From positions 212,501-276,500 of the forward strand of contig JAWQFJ010000637.1 of the NCBI GenBank assembly GCA_034096865.1: a stretch of 64,000 nucleotides of DNA, read 5' to 3'. Of this stretch, positions 34,301 through 45,559 are shown piece after piece. Position 1 is the stretch's first letter. The number at the start of each line of letters is the position of its first letter. Source of the DNA: Theodoxus fluviatilis. Its lineage: Eukaryota; Mollusca; Gastropoda; Cycloneritida; Neritidae. The translations under genes were made by a program, and so were the position numbers. The notes under the pieces are model-generated. The model did not search any database. It saw only the letters and a program-made list of their open reading frames with translations, and had not been told where the DNA came from.

Positions 34301-37300
34301 AGTGAGGGGTTGAGAAGGGTTTTATAGGGTGGTGGTTGAGAAAGATGCGAGGAAGAAACTGTGAAGAACGAAATATCTTATATATCTTGTAAATAAGTCC
34401 GTTATTTAACTCTATCATAGTAATGAAAATAATGTATTTTAACAAGTTTCTTTATGAATCCACATCATTATACTTGTTCATCGTATTTGTGCTGGACGGG
34501 GAAAATTCATTTTAAATGCAACGAATAAAGAATTTGTATGTGTATCTGGGGATGGAACTACCCACCTTGATAGCCATAGAATCAGGAGACTCGAAGCCAA
34601 CCCACTCGCCGCCGCCGTGGGCGTAGGGGACGAGCTGGTCTTTGATCCACTCCACTTGCCATCCCTCCTCTTGAATCTTTTCGCAGATCTGCAGACACAC
34701 AAGCAGTCATGCAATATCCATTAAGCTCTGCATGACAAAGTTGTGGGCTTTTTCTTTCCAGTTGTTGATTGCGGTACTGCGAAGGACATACTATTTAAGG
34801 TTAAAATGTATTCAAATGCTGGTTGTGGTAAAACTTACCACATGACTCTTAAATATGACCTCGTCCATTTGTTTACAATCATATATGCATGAAGTGCTTT
34901 CTGCATAATATAATTTACATATCTGAACAGGGGAACTTCTTTCGACTCAAACGCACGCATATCGTACTCAGGCACGTTGTCCCCCGTCGTTTGCAGGTGA
35001 AATCTATCGATGCTTAGTTTACATCCCTTACGGTTTTACTATGGAAACAGCATTTCTTACCAAAATTATTTCCTTAGATCCAGAGAAAATTTCCTTTAGA
35101 ACATATCCTCACCTCGAACAGACTGAGGATGCCCTGCTCGCCGGTGTATTTGCCTTTCTCGTTGCCGCCTTCAGCGTCAGCGCGAATGCCGTGGACGCTG
35201 GGATCCGTGAGCTTGTAGCCCAGGCCGTATGTGGCCAGACCCACCACGAGTTTCTCCTTGGGCACGCCCTGCTCCAGCCAGTAAGTGATGGACCATTGCT
35301 GCAACAAGAACACGCGATTCCTTCACCATCGTCATCCTTGGCATTATTGCATTTCCAGGTATGTGCTGTGGAGCATACTGATCTCCTGCCTATGCTATTA
35401 ATATATGATGTACATTTATTGATTATTTTGAGCTCAAACGAAACGTCTTGTTGTAGGATCACGGAGGCTCCGAGAAAGAAAGAGTAAGAGTTTTGTTGTG
35501 CAGATGACATTCTATCAAAGAATAAATCTGGAGTCAAATGATGGAAGAAGCAAATCATTAGAAAATTAAATGGTAGATACCTTTTAGAGCTGACATGGTT
35601 TGTTCTTCAATCGTTGAAAAACAATATCATAAATGCGCTGGAAAATCATTACAGCTGTTTCAGCCTAAATGTCTTCTTGGGCAATCAAATTCGTAACACA
35701 CAGAATAGTATCTATAACTGTGCTCGCATACTTTTTCGGGATCCCCATTGGAAAATCCTTGGAATCATTGTAGCTAACCTAGTCTACGTTTTCCAGGAAA
35801 GCGAAGACCGATACAGGGTGCAGGTGACGGGGACCACCTGCCTACAGGCACTGTGCACTGACCTGGTGCAGCTGCCTCTGCTCGCCCCAGGGGTCGGACT
35901 TGTGGGGAAGCAGAGGGCTGTGATGGCCTGTGGTCTTCTCCCAGCCAGAGCCGTGGTAGTTGTACGTCATGACCAGCACGTAGTCCACGTACCTGCCGAG
36001 GGAAGGGCAACAGTCAAGGTCTGCAAATAGCTGAACCTCGGCGTGGGGCAATGGCAAAGACTTAGGAGGGCGTTAACTCGAGAAGGAGCATCTTGAGTAC
36101 TAAGCATGTCCCAGGGCATAAAGACTCGGAGCTAAACCGACTCTGTATGCGTGGACTGAGCACGTTAAGTTTTGCAACAATAATTTGATCGAGCTACTCC
36201 GGGCGCATTGTACACACGCCCACTCCCAGCTGAAAACTGCAGTACAGTATGGAAATCCGCCTTTTCCAGGACATAGTTGTCAGGTTTGTGTTGAGTAGCA
36301 AAAGCTACCTTAAATTTTATCAGGTACTTGTATGTAAGAGAAAGATAGCTTTTCTAACTAATTTGGCGTCGGCCTCTCGTATACCATTGTTGACTTACTT
36401 GTGAACTTCACTGGGCTCATAGGCCTTCTCGATGTAGAAGCTACTGGAGGCTGCGGCAAGAGTCAGGATCATTTTCTCCTTGCCAGAGTGCGCGGCCTCC
36501 TCCTTGAACGCCTGGTACAGGCCCTGAAGTGCACAACACAGGACAGGTACAGAGTGCGTGCCAATTGTACCACAACTTCTTGCTTGCTTTGCCGAAGATA
36601 AAAGCCAACCTTGAAGGTCAACGAGGTTTCCAGTTGAGAATGGGTGTAAAGAAAGAGCATTCTGACAGATTTGCGACAGGAATCCTGACATCATACAGAT
36701 GAATCACTGTTTCAGTGTTTAGTAGGACAGAATAGGAAGATGCTACACGAATATGTGCTAGTGATGAAAGAATCTGCAGATAAATACAAACGGAAAGGAA
36801 AGAAGGAGATGATGACAAATAGCAGTAAAGATGACGACAGTCCTCACATTCAGAGCAATAGTCACAAAGAGAGATTCTGATGCCTGACTAGCAGACAAAA
36901 GAAGATAACCCGGAAAAACTAACAGTTTCCTGCAGACAACAAGATGCGTGTGTACAAAGTTCAATGAAGCAGAGGAGGATGAATTGTTGACAGATAGGAA
37001 ACGCATGAAAGAAACTTTAGAAACGAATGAAAATCTGCTTTAACCAAAGAAAAAGCACACAAGCGCTGAGCACGACCTACTGCCAGAAAGATTGCGGGCC
37101 TTCACACTCCGCCAGAGCGCCTCGTGTCCTGGTAAAGCCCCTCCCCCACCCCTCCCGCAAAGCTAATGGGCAGTGCAGTCCTTGCTACACCCCTCCCGCA
37201 AAGCTAATGGGCAGTGCAGTCCTTGCTAGCCCTAGCAATAGGAAAGCACTTCGGCAAACACCGCCTTCACTAAAGCTGGCTCATCCAGCTCAGGAAGGGA

Positions 37301-40300
37301 GAAAGCTGATTTGACACGTGACCTGAGGCACCCATGACCCTTATGGAATGTAACATGCTTGCGTTTCGCTTAACATCGTTTGCTGTGAATCGAATTCATT
37401 CGTGTAAATGTTGCTGATGTTTCTGACCAAATGAGTTTGATTAAACAGAGCAAATATGAAATTGTGTAAGAAATATTACTTGCGCGTAAACAAAATATGA
37501 AAAGTGTGGGAGAGTACACGGCTAAGTGGTTTTGTTCTGTTACTTCTCCTGCTGCTAGATTCATATCTTGTGTCTTGAATGGTACCATGTGTTTATTTTT
37601 GTTCAGTAATTTCGAACAAGATATTCCTGAACGGGACAGAATAAGTGCGTATTTCATGTAATGATTGCAGCGTGAGTCTGTTCAGCGAGAGTTCAAGCAG
37701 TCGGTTGTATCTGTTCACATGCTTTCTTTGTAGGTCTAGGTAAGACACATGCATGCTCTTTCAGTTTCATCTGCAATCGCATCCCCTCAACAACGTTATG
37801 ACTCCAAAGACGACCTGAATAATTTGACAGTTAGGAAATGGATCTGGAAAGGGGGATTTTTTTTATCAATTAGAAGCGAAGACTATAAATTAGTGTGCAA
37901 ACAGTATATTGTATGAAAATTAAGTCGTGTGGGTGAATGTAAGCAGACCTACCTTCATCAGGTCAGTGAACTTGTGCTTGTCATCGGGCGTGCTGCCTCG
38001 AGTGCCAGGAAACTCCCAGTCCATGTCCAGGCCGTCAAAACCATACCTAAAGGAGAGAAACATTTCCATGTGTTATACTTTTGAATGGTGGTTGTGTTTG
38101 AAAGAACAAACAGTAACTACCCTCAATCATAAGAAGGTTTTCACCTCTGAAACATTTCAAACAACACAACTGATGAAAATGATGTGCACAGCACTAACTA
38201 AAATAAGGGATAAAACTGCAACTGTTTGTGTTATTCTACTGCAATCCACCAGCTCCTCCCCCTCTTCCTCCTCCTCCTCCTGCTGCTTCTGCTACTGTTG
38301 CTGCTGCTGCTGAGAATAGGCAATATAGGCAAAGAACGTTGGTTCTAATTCATATCATGTGCTCTTCAAGGCATTATTAGAATGTTTACTCTTTCAGTTT
38401 TACACTTGATTGCAAATGTCACTGAAGCAGCCAATTCTACCATTGCAACTGATAAGACTGCAACGCACTTGCGGAGGTACTTGACTACGTTGTGGACCCA
38501 GGTGTTGTAGATTTCAGAGCTCCTGATCATGGGCAGGAAAGGTTCGGAGCCGATCTTCCAGCCTCCAACGGCTAGCAGAATCTTCAGCTTGGGATTCTTC
38601 TCCTTCAGCTTCATTGACCTGGCGTAGAGACCTGCCAAACATAGAAAGTAGTATCAATAAAGTACAATATTCAGTGGACGTGATCTCGCAGCGATGTAAC
38701 GTCAGGGCGAAACATTTGGGCGTCGTAGTAGTCTCTGGTCGGGAAGACTTGAATGTTACTTTCCATACTATGATATACAACTGTCAAGGCAAGAGGCGGC
38801 CAAGTTATCAAACGAAAATATGATCCTTTTAATCGTAAACTAGTCACGTGTTTCGAGTCTGAGTCGCTGCCAAGAGTAAATCGCTGTTTCCGTTTTTTTC
38901 GGCTATCCTTCCATAAGTGTTGCTATCTTAAGAAAACGATCAAAGACACACTAAAAGGAGGAGATGCTCAGTTGTCATATTAAAATAGCAATTAGAAAAA
39001 AATCAAAGTTTAACAACCACTTAGCAATTCGAATGTTCCTGCGGTTTGGGACAGGTGCAAGAGTGCACAGAACAAGTTTTCCCTCGACAGTGGGAGGCTC
39101 CTACCATCAGGTCCCAGGTCGTTCCAGTTGTTGGCCTTCAGGTCGGTGCCGTCCTTGGTGATGTCCACGAAGGCGAAGATAAGGTGCGTGCACAGGAAGG
39201 GGTCGATGTGCTCGGGCCAGAACTTCCCCACCGAGGGGCGAGAGTTTGTGGAGCTACTGTAGTAGCAGAAGATATTCTTGCCTGAAGGAAACAGAGGATC
39301 AGACGATAAAAGACAAAACATAAAAATAAAAAAGAATAAAATATATATTTTTGCATGATTATAACCTCAGATAATAAGGTAGTTTTTTAAGGGCAGAAAT
39401 CAAGTAAAGAACATTTTAAATGGTACGTAATCTACTTTTTAATTACAGGATGTACATTTTTTCGATACAGTGCACAAGTGCACATATGTCTGACAAATTT
39501 AGTGTTTGTGAATTGTAATAGATATAAGACGATGTGAATGGTTGGCAGTGAATTTTTTGTTCACCCGTCAATTACAAAGCTCAGTTCCAGGTCTTACCAG
39601 TGCTTCCCTTGTGAGGCTCAATGTCCACCTCATCGTTGAATGCCATCTTGTCGCTAGGCACGCCAGCTAGAAAGTCCGAGAAGGCGTCACTGGAAACAGT
39701 GGACTGAAGGGACTTTCCGACAGTCATCTTTGTCACACCCTCCAGCATGGTTCGCATTGTGGTAAAGTTGGCGTGGCGTGTGAGGTTGCTAGGCAACACC
39801 ACGGTGGTGACCGAAGGTGATGGTGTGCTGGCTTTGGTGGTGGTAGTAGTGGCTTCTGTCGTAGTGGTGGTGGTTGTGGCTTCTGTCGTGGTGGTGGTGG
39901 TTGTGGCCTCTGTGGCTGTAGTAGTGGTGGGAGCTCTGGTGGTAGAAGCGTCGGTAGTGGGTATGGTTGTCGTGACCGGGGACTGCCATTGCGTGGACGC
40001 GGATATCCTGGTGGAGACCGACGGGTTGGCGTTCTGTATGGTGGTCATCCTCTCAGCAGCGGCACTCTCCATCGGTACGGCGGTGTCAGAGGCCTCATCG
40101 GCGTTGGTGGCATGAGCAGCAAAATTCTGCTCCATTCCATGTGCTGGGTTCGACCCACCTAGAGCAGTGGCGAAGCTTTTATCGGCAGTGGTGTCTTCCG
40201 AGATTTCCACGGCTGCGGCAGCGGTGGTTTTCTGGACATTGGCAGAAGGAACGTCGGTGAGAGCCGTGCGGAAATCCACTTTCTTGGCAATGCGCTCGGA

Positions 40301-40450
40301 GGCCGCAGCACGCGAGGCAGCCCTGGCAGCCGTGATGGCTCGAGGTGGAGAGTATATGGAACCAGACAAATACTTTTCGGGAAGGGCGCCATCGTTCTGG
40401 GCAGCTGCTGTCACTGCCATCAGCACGGCCAAGTACAGAGAGGGTCCCAT
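31209..40450 (-). CDS. Secreted GH18 chitinase with N-terminal Thr-rich region and C-terminal CBM14
   Basis: This is a family 18 chitinase that hydrolyses beta-1,4-GlcNAc bonds, predicted to be secreted. It has ten coding exons (- strand): 40450-39598, 39281-39105, 38631-38469, 38046-37953, 36523-36399, 35992-35863, 35298-35113, 34688-34566, 33930-33570 and 31393-31209. The exon lengths sum to 2397 nt, giving 798 residues with all phases consistent. Domains: signal peptide 1-17 (LYLAVLMAV core); Ala/Ser-rich then Thr-rich region to 284 with sequons N222 and N228; GH18 about 286-665 with AVGGW at 364-368, DGLDMDWE at 402-409 (catalytic Glu 409), MTYNYHG at 479-485 and VWSVEMDD from 631; His/Gly/Ser linker about 670-727; CBM14 738-798 with six cysteines. 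The start codon has a strong context (GTCACCATGG). A splice acceptor (tttttttcatcag) sits just before it, so a 5'UTR exon lies upstream. Unusual: the mucin-like stretch precedes the catalytic domain. Confidence 0.94.
31394..33477. other. Intronic sequence between chitinase exons 9 and 10
   Basis: AT-rich (notably 32.3-33.4 kb), no repeats or coding blocks recognised. Confidence 0.6.
33570..33930 (-). CDS. Chitinase exon 9: end of GH18 and His/Gly/Ser linker
   Basis: It encodes [26 protein letters not shown] (last GH18 strand with conserved Trp 632). A 58-residue stretch of H, G and S with little else follows, ending QPES. The donor TCAG/gtaaac at 33569 leaves one base, exactly what exon 10 needs. 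Without this splice the frame runs on 31 codons (first base of codon 738 to the stop TGA 33480-33478), giving a shorter protein without CBM14. Confidence 0.9.
34566..34688 (-). CDS. Chitinase exon 8
   Basis: It has 41 codons, phase 0. It encodes [20 protein letters not shown] and ends [10 protein letters not shown], corresponding to the Y/F-D-S-x-x-S-x-x-x-K stretch of GH18 chitinases. The acceptor is tctgcag and the donor gtgggt. Confidence 0.92.
35113..35298 (-). CDS. Chitinase exon 7: chitinase insertion domain part
   Basis: It has 62 codons, phase 0. It encodes [20 protein letters not shown] then [12 protein letters not shown], the GH18 strand before the chitinase insertion domain, and ends GILSLFE. 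The acceptor is gttgcag and the donor gtgagg. Confidence 0.93.
35863..35992 (-). CDS. Chitinase exon 6: MTYNYHG substrate motif
   Basis: It encodes [20 protein letters not shown] and then [24 protein letters not shown]-x-H-G is the conserved GH18 strand lining the active site. The acceptor is ctcggcag and the donor gtcagt at 35862. Confidence 0.93.
36399..36523 (-). CDS. Chitinase exon 5
   Basis: It encodes [20 protein letters not shown] then [21 protein letters not shown], the GH18 strand with the A-A-A/S motif. The acceptor is cacttcag and the donor gtaagt at 36398. Confidence 0.92.
37148..37228. repeat. 41-bp tandem duplication in a chitinase intron
   Basis: Two adjacent copies of ACCCCTCCCGCAAAGCTAAT plus GGGCAGTGCAGTCCTTGCTAC. 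Confidence 0.92.
37953..38046 (-). CDS. Chitinase exon 4: catalytic DGLDMDWE
   Basis: It encodes [20 protein letters not shown] and ends TDLMK. The DxxDxDxE signature is intact (D402, D405, D407, E409), so catalysis is expected. The acceptor is tcctttag and the donor gtaggt. Confidence 0.95.
38249..38313. repeat. (CTC)/(CTG) trinucleotide tract in a chitinase intron
   Basis: Short CCTCCTCC then CTGCTGCTG run, similar in make-up to the tracts at 17.2 and 50.6 kb. Confidence 0.85.
38469..38631 (-). CDS. Chitinase exon 3: AVGGW motif
   Basis: It encodes [20 protein letters not shown] followed by [12 protein letters not shown], the conserved SxGG-type strand of GH18. The acceptor is gtttggcag and the donor gtgcgt at 38468; it leaves two bases. 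Confidence 0.92.
39105..39281 (-). CDS. Chitinase exon 2: start of GH18 barrel
   Basis: It encodes [20 protein letters not shown] then [20 protein letters not shown], matching the first beta strand and the CTHLIFAF strand of GH18 chitinases. The acceptor is ttccttcag and the donor gtagga; phase 1 at both ends. Confidence 0.93.
39598..40450 (-). CDS. Chitinase exon 1: signal peptide and Ala/Thr-rich extension
   Basis: It encodes residues 1-284 plus one base; the donor is GTAAGA at 39597. [18 protein letters not shown] is a typical signal peptide. Residues 35-135 are Ala/Ser-rich, and 160-209 is a Thr-rich mucin-like tract with EA(T)n units, probably O-glycosylated. The Thr tract is coded by ACC/ACT/ACA codons, so it is itself a trinucleotide-like repeat that may vary in length. 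Confidence 0.92.
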
Positions 40451-40471
40451 GGTGACCTGATGAAAAAAAGC
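40451..40471 (-). promoter_or_regulatory. Probable splice acceptor in the chitinase 5'UTR
   Basis: On the - strand a pyrimidine run, then CATCAG, ends 7 bp before the ATG. This is a good acceptor, so transcription probably starts at a non-coding exon further up (above 40.5 kb). I could not place that exon. Confidence 0.5.
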
Positions 40472-42670
40472 AAAACACCGATGAGTCTAGAGAAAACGAA
40501 GGGGTGAAGCAAAATTAGTAGAGAAAAGATCATTCAAATTCTATATCTTACAGGTGAGGCATGTGACTGAGCAAAATTCAAACCCCACAAAGAGAGCTAC
40601 TCTCACTTCTTTTGTGTATTCCTTTTTATCTACTTCATGGAATTCGCGGTCAGTTTTCCTCAGCATAAAGGGGATTACGTCCTTTCGTCGTCCAGATGAA
40701 AAAAAAAATTCAACCCTGCGTCAGTATGCGGACAGTAAACATGAGTCATAATCTCGTTGCCCACTATAGTGCTTGGACCTAGCCGGTGGAAATGACCGGC
40801 TTCTAGGTAACATAGCCTCATTAGGGTCGGCAACAGGCACAGAAGAAAATAGCTGTGCTTGCTCAATACAGTGAAGAACACGAGATAAGCGACCTCCGTC
40901 TGGGCGGGGCATACTGCCGCACCCCCCCACACACAAATCTCTCTGGGGTCTCGAGATTGCTAGGGTTTGGCGTATCATTGAGATTCCATTCAGCAGTGGA
41001 ATGCCAACAGTAGATGAACACCAAGTGCAATTCACAACTCGATGGTGTCCAAAGGACCCAGGCAGGGAGAAGGAGGCCCAGACTATCACGTGCTAAGAAA
41101 ATCTCCACTCGAGGGGTCCTGCAGCGATCGCGTCTGGTCGGCTGGAGGTCGCTGAGGTAGGGGGGGGGGTGGCATTTATGATTCAAAGTCACGCAGCCCT
41201 CACCACGCGTGACGTCAGCTCGGCTGAGATTTCCCACACTGCTACAAAGGTCGCGGTGGAGGCACGAAGCCAAACAGCAGGATTCGAGGACGGTAGGACG
41301 TCCACCAACATGCGACGACCCTCCCCTCCTCCAAGACTATTTCTGTGGCGACGGATATACACATTTCTTGTCTATTTCGCGCCTCCGACCTACTGGTCCG
41401 CCGATACGCCAAACATTCCAGAGCCAGATGAAAACTCAGTCAAGGCCGAGGTTTAAGTATAGTCGACGTCAAAACAACCCGTGATAGGCACAGCAAATCG
41501 CCAAAAACTTTGAAGTGGAAGGAGGAGGAGGAGAATGAGGGCAAGGCTGATTTGATGAATCTCGACACAAATTTGACACCGTCATTTATTCAGTCTTGGA
41601 AATGTTTGTAACGAGACAGATTTCCATAACTCAGATGATTTTTACTGAGTGGGACAATGGAATACGAAAGCAAACTGACTTTTGATTAAATGTTCTTATG
41701 AAAAGACGTTCCTAAATGAAGTGGAAGGACAAATGAGAGGACGGAAAGGAGAAGTGACGAAGAGGCTGATGAGAGATGAGACAAGGAGCGAAAGACCTAT
41801 GAACAATGTCTCGATGATATGCGTTGATTTTTTTTTCGGAACTTGGTGACGTAGTAAGTGCCACATAAAAATCATGCTTCCTATTTGATGTAGCTATCGC
41901 AGCAGTTCAGTTGTACTTACTACTGATTCTCGATTATTACATTAAAACCGTCTTTCTCCCAGAAGATACAGTGAAGCAAAATTGCAGTGATACTGCAGCG
42001 CAAGAAATGAAAGAGTTTCGGCTAAATCAACCTATGCTGCACACAGGTAAAGGATCCTCATATGAGCGGACAGAGGGCTTGAAGCGAGAATGGGGTGAAA
42101 TCATCCAGAGTACAGTGGTGTAGTCACTGAAAAGTTCTGCCTTCTTCACGCTGGCACTCTCCAGTGTCGGCCTTGAGAATGGGCCATGGTGGCATGGCTA
42201 CTGAGCGTACAGCTGCATAAAGGGACCATCTGGCTGCAGGGCTAGATCCTCTGGGGTCGTTTGAGCTTGTGTTGAAACTGAAACTCGCATAATTCTTTTG
42301 TAACAGCTGACAATGTACCGGAAGGATTATTGTAGCCTTAGTACAGACTTATACATCAAGACAACAAAAGTTACTGATTGTGCTTAATCCATGGGCTTTC
42401 CACTCCAGACTATGTACGGGGAAAAGCATGAGACCATTATCGTAGTTCACCGCTACTGCCTCATTTATGTTTTCCAATTAACATGTAACGTATAGCCGGG
42501 AGACAAAAGGAGAGAGAGAGAGAGAAATGTTTACAGTATAAAATCTTAAAGTGTATTTAGAGCGTGGAGGATCAATTGTACAGTCCAGATCTTCCAACCT
42601 ACCATTTTAGGAACGTCGTGAAACGGTACCTGTTGTGTGTGTACCGATGCAGTGCATGAAAGCGCGTGTG
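40472..42670. other. Upstream of chitinase, no gene recognised
   Basis: This presumably includes the chitinase promoter and 5'UTR exon. No TATA/exon call can be supported. Short open frames show no recognisable domains. Confidence 0.5.
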
Positions 42671-42673
42671 ATG

Positions 42674-42677
42674 TGTG

Positions 42678-42763
<86 letters not shown>
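42674..42763. repeat. (GT)n(GA)n compound microsatellite
   Basis: About 27 GT then 17 GA units. Confidence 0.95.
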
Positions 42764-42765
<2 letters not shown>

Positions 42766-43827
42766 AATTTTGTCTTGGCATCTAAGTTCATGCTGATACT
42801 TGTTGTTGAAAACGGTTTCTTTGATGAAAACCTTCTCTACTTCTACGCACCTTCTCAATAAAATAATTGTTGTCCCTTTAAGACGAGCACTACCAAAAAT
42901 GCCCCCTCTGATTGTCAGTATTTGCATTCCCGCCACCTGTTTCCAGATATGATCTCTTCGGCCAAGATTGGCATTGCACACACTTCGGGTTGACCTGCCG
43001 TTATTGGAAAGGTGATCCATGGATTGGGAATGAAATATTCTCATCACCTGAATACAAAAGAAGTCTCGCACTTTTGGTTGGATTTTTATTTAGATACATC
43101 GGGATAAATATCCACATTATTTACCACGGCTTGTCTTCATTTGCATCTCTCGACAGAGTACCCCACAATCGAGTAAAATCTTTACCAATCACTGGCGTCA
43201 AATCTGTTCCATGCATCTGTGCAGTATCTGTATGGGTCTGTGCTAGAAACTCGGAGGCTGGGAAATCTTAAGCGCAAAACTTTGGATAGCTTGGCAGATG
43301 TGCATCCGTCGCTTTGAAGCCTGCTGTAGGTTTGTTGTTTCAGGCTATGTTTACTGTAAAATGTAGTGTTATTCTCCAGTGAATACCTGTATGAAATTGT
43401 GATAACTCGGATGTTTATATTTTCAATTAGATGTTTTTATAAACTCACTTACTCAACAAGAACATGTCAAATGTCTTTGATTTGTTGCTGTGATGCTACA
43501 CAGGTTACTGAACTGTGCTGATGATTTGAGTGTTTAACTTATCAGAATAAACTAAATGTGTTGTGTCGCAGTGAGTTTTGATTTTGTCTTTTTCTGCTTG
43601 AGGACTATTTAAAGAATGATCACATAGTCTGACGGTAAACATAGATGGTAAGAGAAAACAATGACTACCTAGATACTCAAAATCTATATATACGTATATT
43701 TATAGGCTTCAAGAAAGCAAATGAATTGCAGTCCTTTGTATGGTGTAGGTGTCGAGTGATGTTTGACAAGTGAGACCAAGAATGGAACTTTAATGTGCTG
43801 CTTTCAACTGACTAATTAATCCCCGAC

Positions 43828-44103
43828 GTGCCGTTTTATGACGAGACAACAGTACTGTCTGCAGATTTTGTGCACAAAGCCCTGCTCAAACTGAAGGATG
43901 AAGAAGACTATGTGTCCACGAGGTCGGCAATGTGGGTCAACAAGACGATAGGCGTGTTTAATGTAATTCCGTCTGTTTCTCTTTTGTCACATACTCTAGA
44001 GTTTTGTCAGAATCCAACATCTAGTCAGCAAGCATTACAGCTGACTGACAAATCACACGTGTACTGCAGACGTTTTGTGGGCGAATGTGACATAGAGTAT
44101 TAA
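43828..44103 (+). other. Unclassified 91-codon open frame
   Basis: A frame starting PFYDETTVLSADFVHKALLK, with normal amino-acid mix (no repeat bias), hydrophilic, ending DIEY. A possible acceptor (gtctgcag at about 43863) and donor-like gtaatt at 43962 lie inside it. No domain recognised and no neighbouring exon found; it may be chance. Confidence 0.15.
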
Positions 44104-44943
44104 AAGATATATTTTTCTCCCAGATATTTGTACGAAAACTTTCCTTTACACTGAGTACTTTTTGTGTGTGACCACGCGATGAAGACAGAACACGTTGCAT
44201 TGATCGACATGAATAACATTGCTCTATCGCCCTTGATCTCCACTAGGAAAATGACGGGATTTTCATGCCGCCCATTCAGTGCAGCATTTTATATGCTTCA
44301 GGAATTCAGCAAAACGTAGAAAACTTTAAACCATCATTTTGCCAATCAATGTTTAAGTCAACATCTGTGTTGCAAGTACGCAGAAGTCATAAGTCAAGAG
44401 CATACACAACAATCACATCGGAAATCACACGCACAACAGCAAGTTTCCTGACCAAAGAAATCTTATCATTACTGCTTGAAATACGCAGTCAGTCTGAAGA
44501 GTTATCGCGAACGTGACCATGCAGAAAAAGAAAAAGAGCACCTGTTGATTAGTGGTCTCAGCATTTTGCCCCGAAACTAAAATTAACGGTTTGAGCTCAT
44601 TCTCAAAGGCTCGCAAACGATTCCTGACTACAGTTTTCCGTCGCTGAGCTTTGCATCAGATTGTCGTTTCCGACAGCTCCACCAAAGCCAAATTCGCAAG
44701 CGTTGAAGAGGAGAAAACACATATGAAATAAAACAAAGCAACACCTCCACAAAGCGAGGCTGATTTCAAAGCGGAATCCGCTTTGGTTCTTTGTCTTAAT
44801 TACACATTCGCATCAACTGAGATAACAAACGTCAGCCTAGACTGCAAACACCTTTTTTTGGCCTGACACGTCTCTCAGCCTCCAGACCGTGCAACCCGGA
44901 ACATGTCCGCACGAGGGATGCAGAGAGAGGCCAAAGAACGTCC

Positions 44944-45156
44944 CACTGTTGGCAGTGCAGGGTGCCACTGTGGGCAGTGCAGGGTGCCACTGTGGGCAGT
45001 GCAGGGTGCCTCTATGGGCAGTGCAGGGTGCCACTGTTGGCAGTGCAGGGTGCCACTGGGGGCAGTGCAGGGTGCCACTGTGGGCAGTGCAGGGTGCCTC
45101 TATGGGCAGTGCAGGGTGCCACTGGGGGCAGTGCAGGGTGCCACTGGGGGCACATC
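44944..45156. repeat. 22-bp minisatellite, ~9.5 copies
   Basis: Unit GGCAGTGCAGGGTGCCACTG TG with CTCTAT, CTGGGG and CTGTTG variants. The starts at 44951 and 44973 fix the 22-bp period. G/C-rich flank to 45320 has further G runs. Confidence 0.93.
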
Positions 45157-45559
45157 CTCAGGATAGACAGGCGCCAAGGAGGCCCATGGCCCAGACAACT
45201 ACTCTGCACTGGCGCCCGGCACGCCTGGGAACTGCCTGGCTGGGAGGGGAAGGGGGATGTTGGGGGTGGGGATGGGGAGTGGGGGGCAACCCGAGCCTGG
45301 GAAAGAGGGATCCAAATCTCCCCCATCACGATCCTTGTTTGAAGCAGGGCAGCGGTCAAGAACCTTGCAAGGAGCGCTCGCTACTCTCCCTGTGTCTGGC
45401 ACGTTTGGGGTTCGGTGTCGGGCGTGAACTGGCGAGGCAGCCACAAGGGAATGCAAGATTTTTAACTCTCCATATCGTCACCTCGTTGTTTCTCTCACTG
45501 TCATCCTCTTCTCTCTGCCCTACATAAGGTCTGAAGGTCGCGAATGAGTCACAGTATTG

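Noticed and set aside
35041..40115. Long + strand ORFs opposite chitinase exons (for example 35041-35487, 39747-40115)
   Set aside because: Antisense shadows of the GC-rich chitinase exons.
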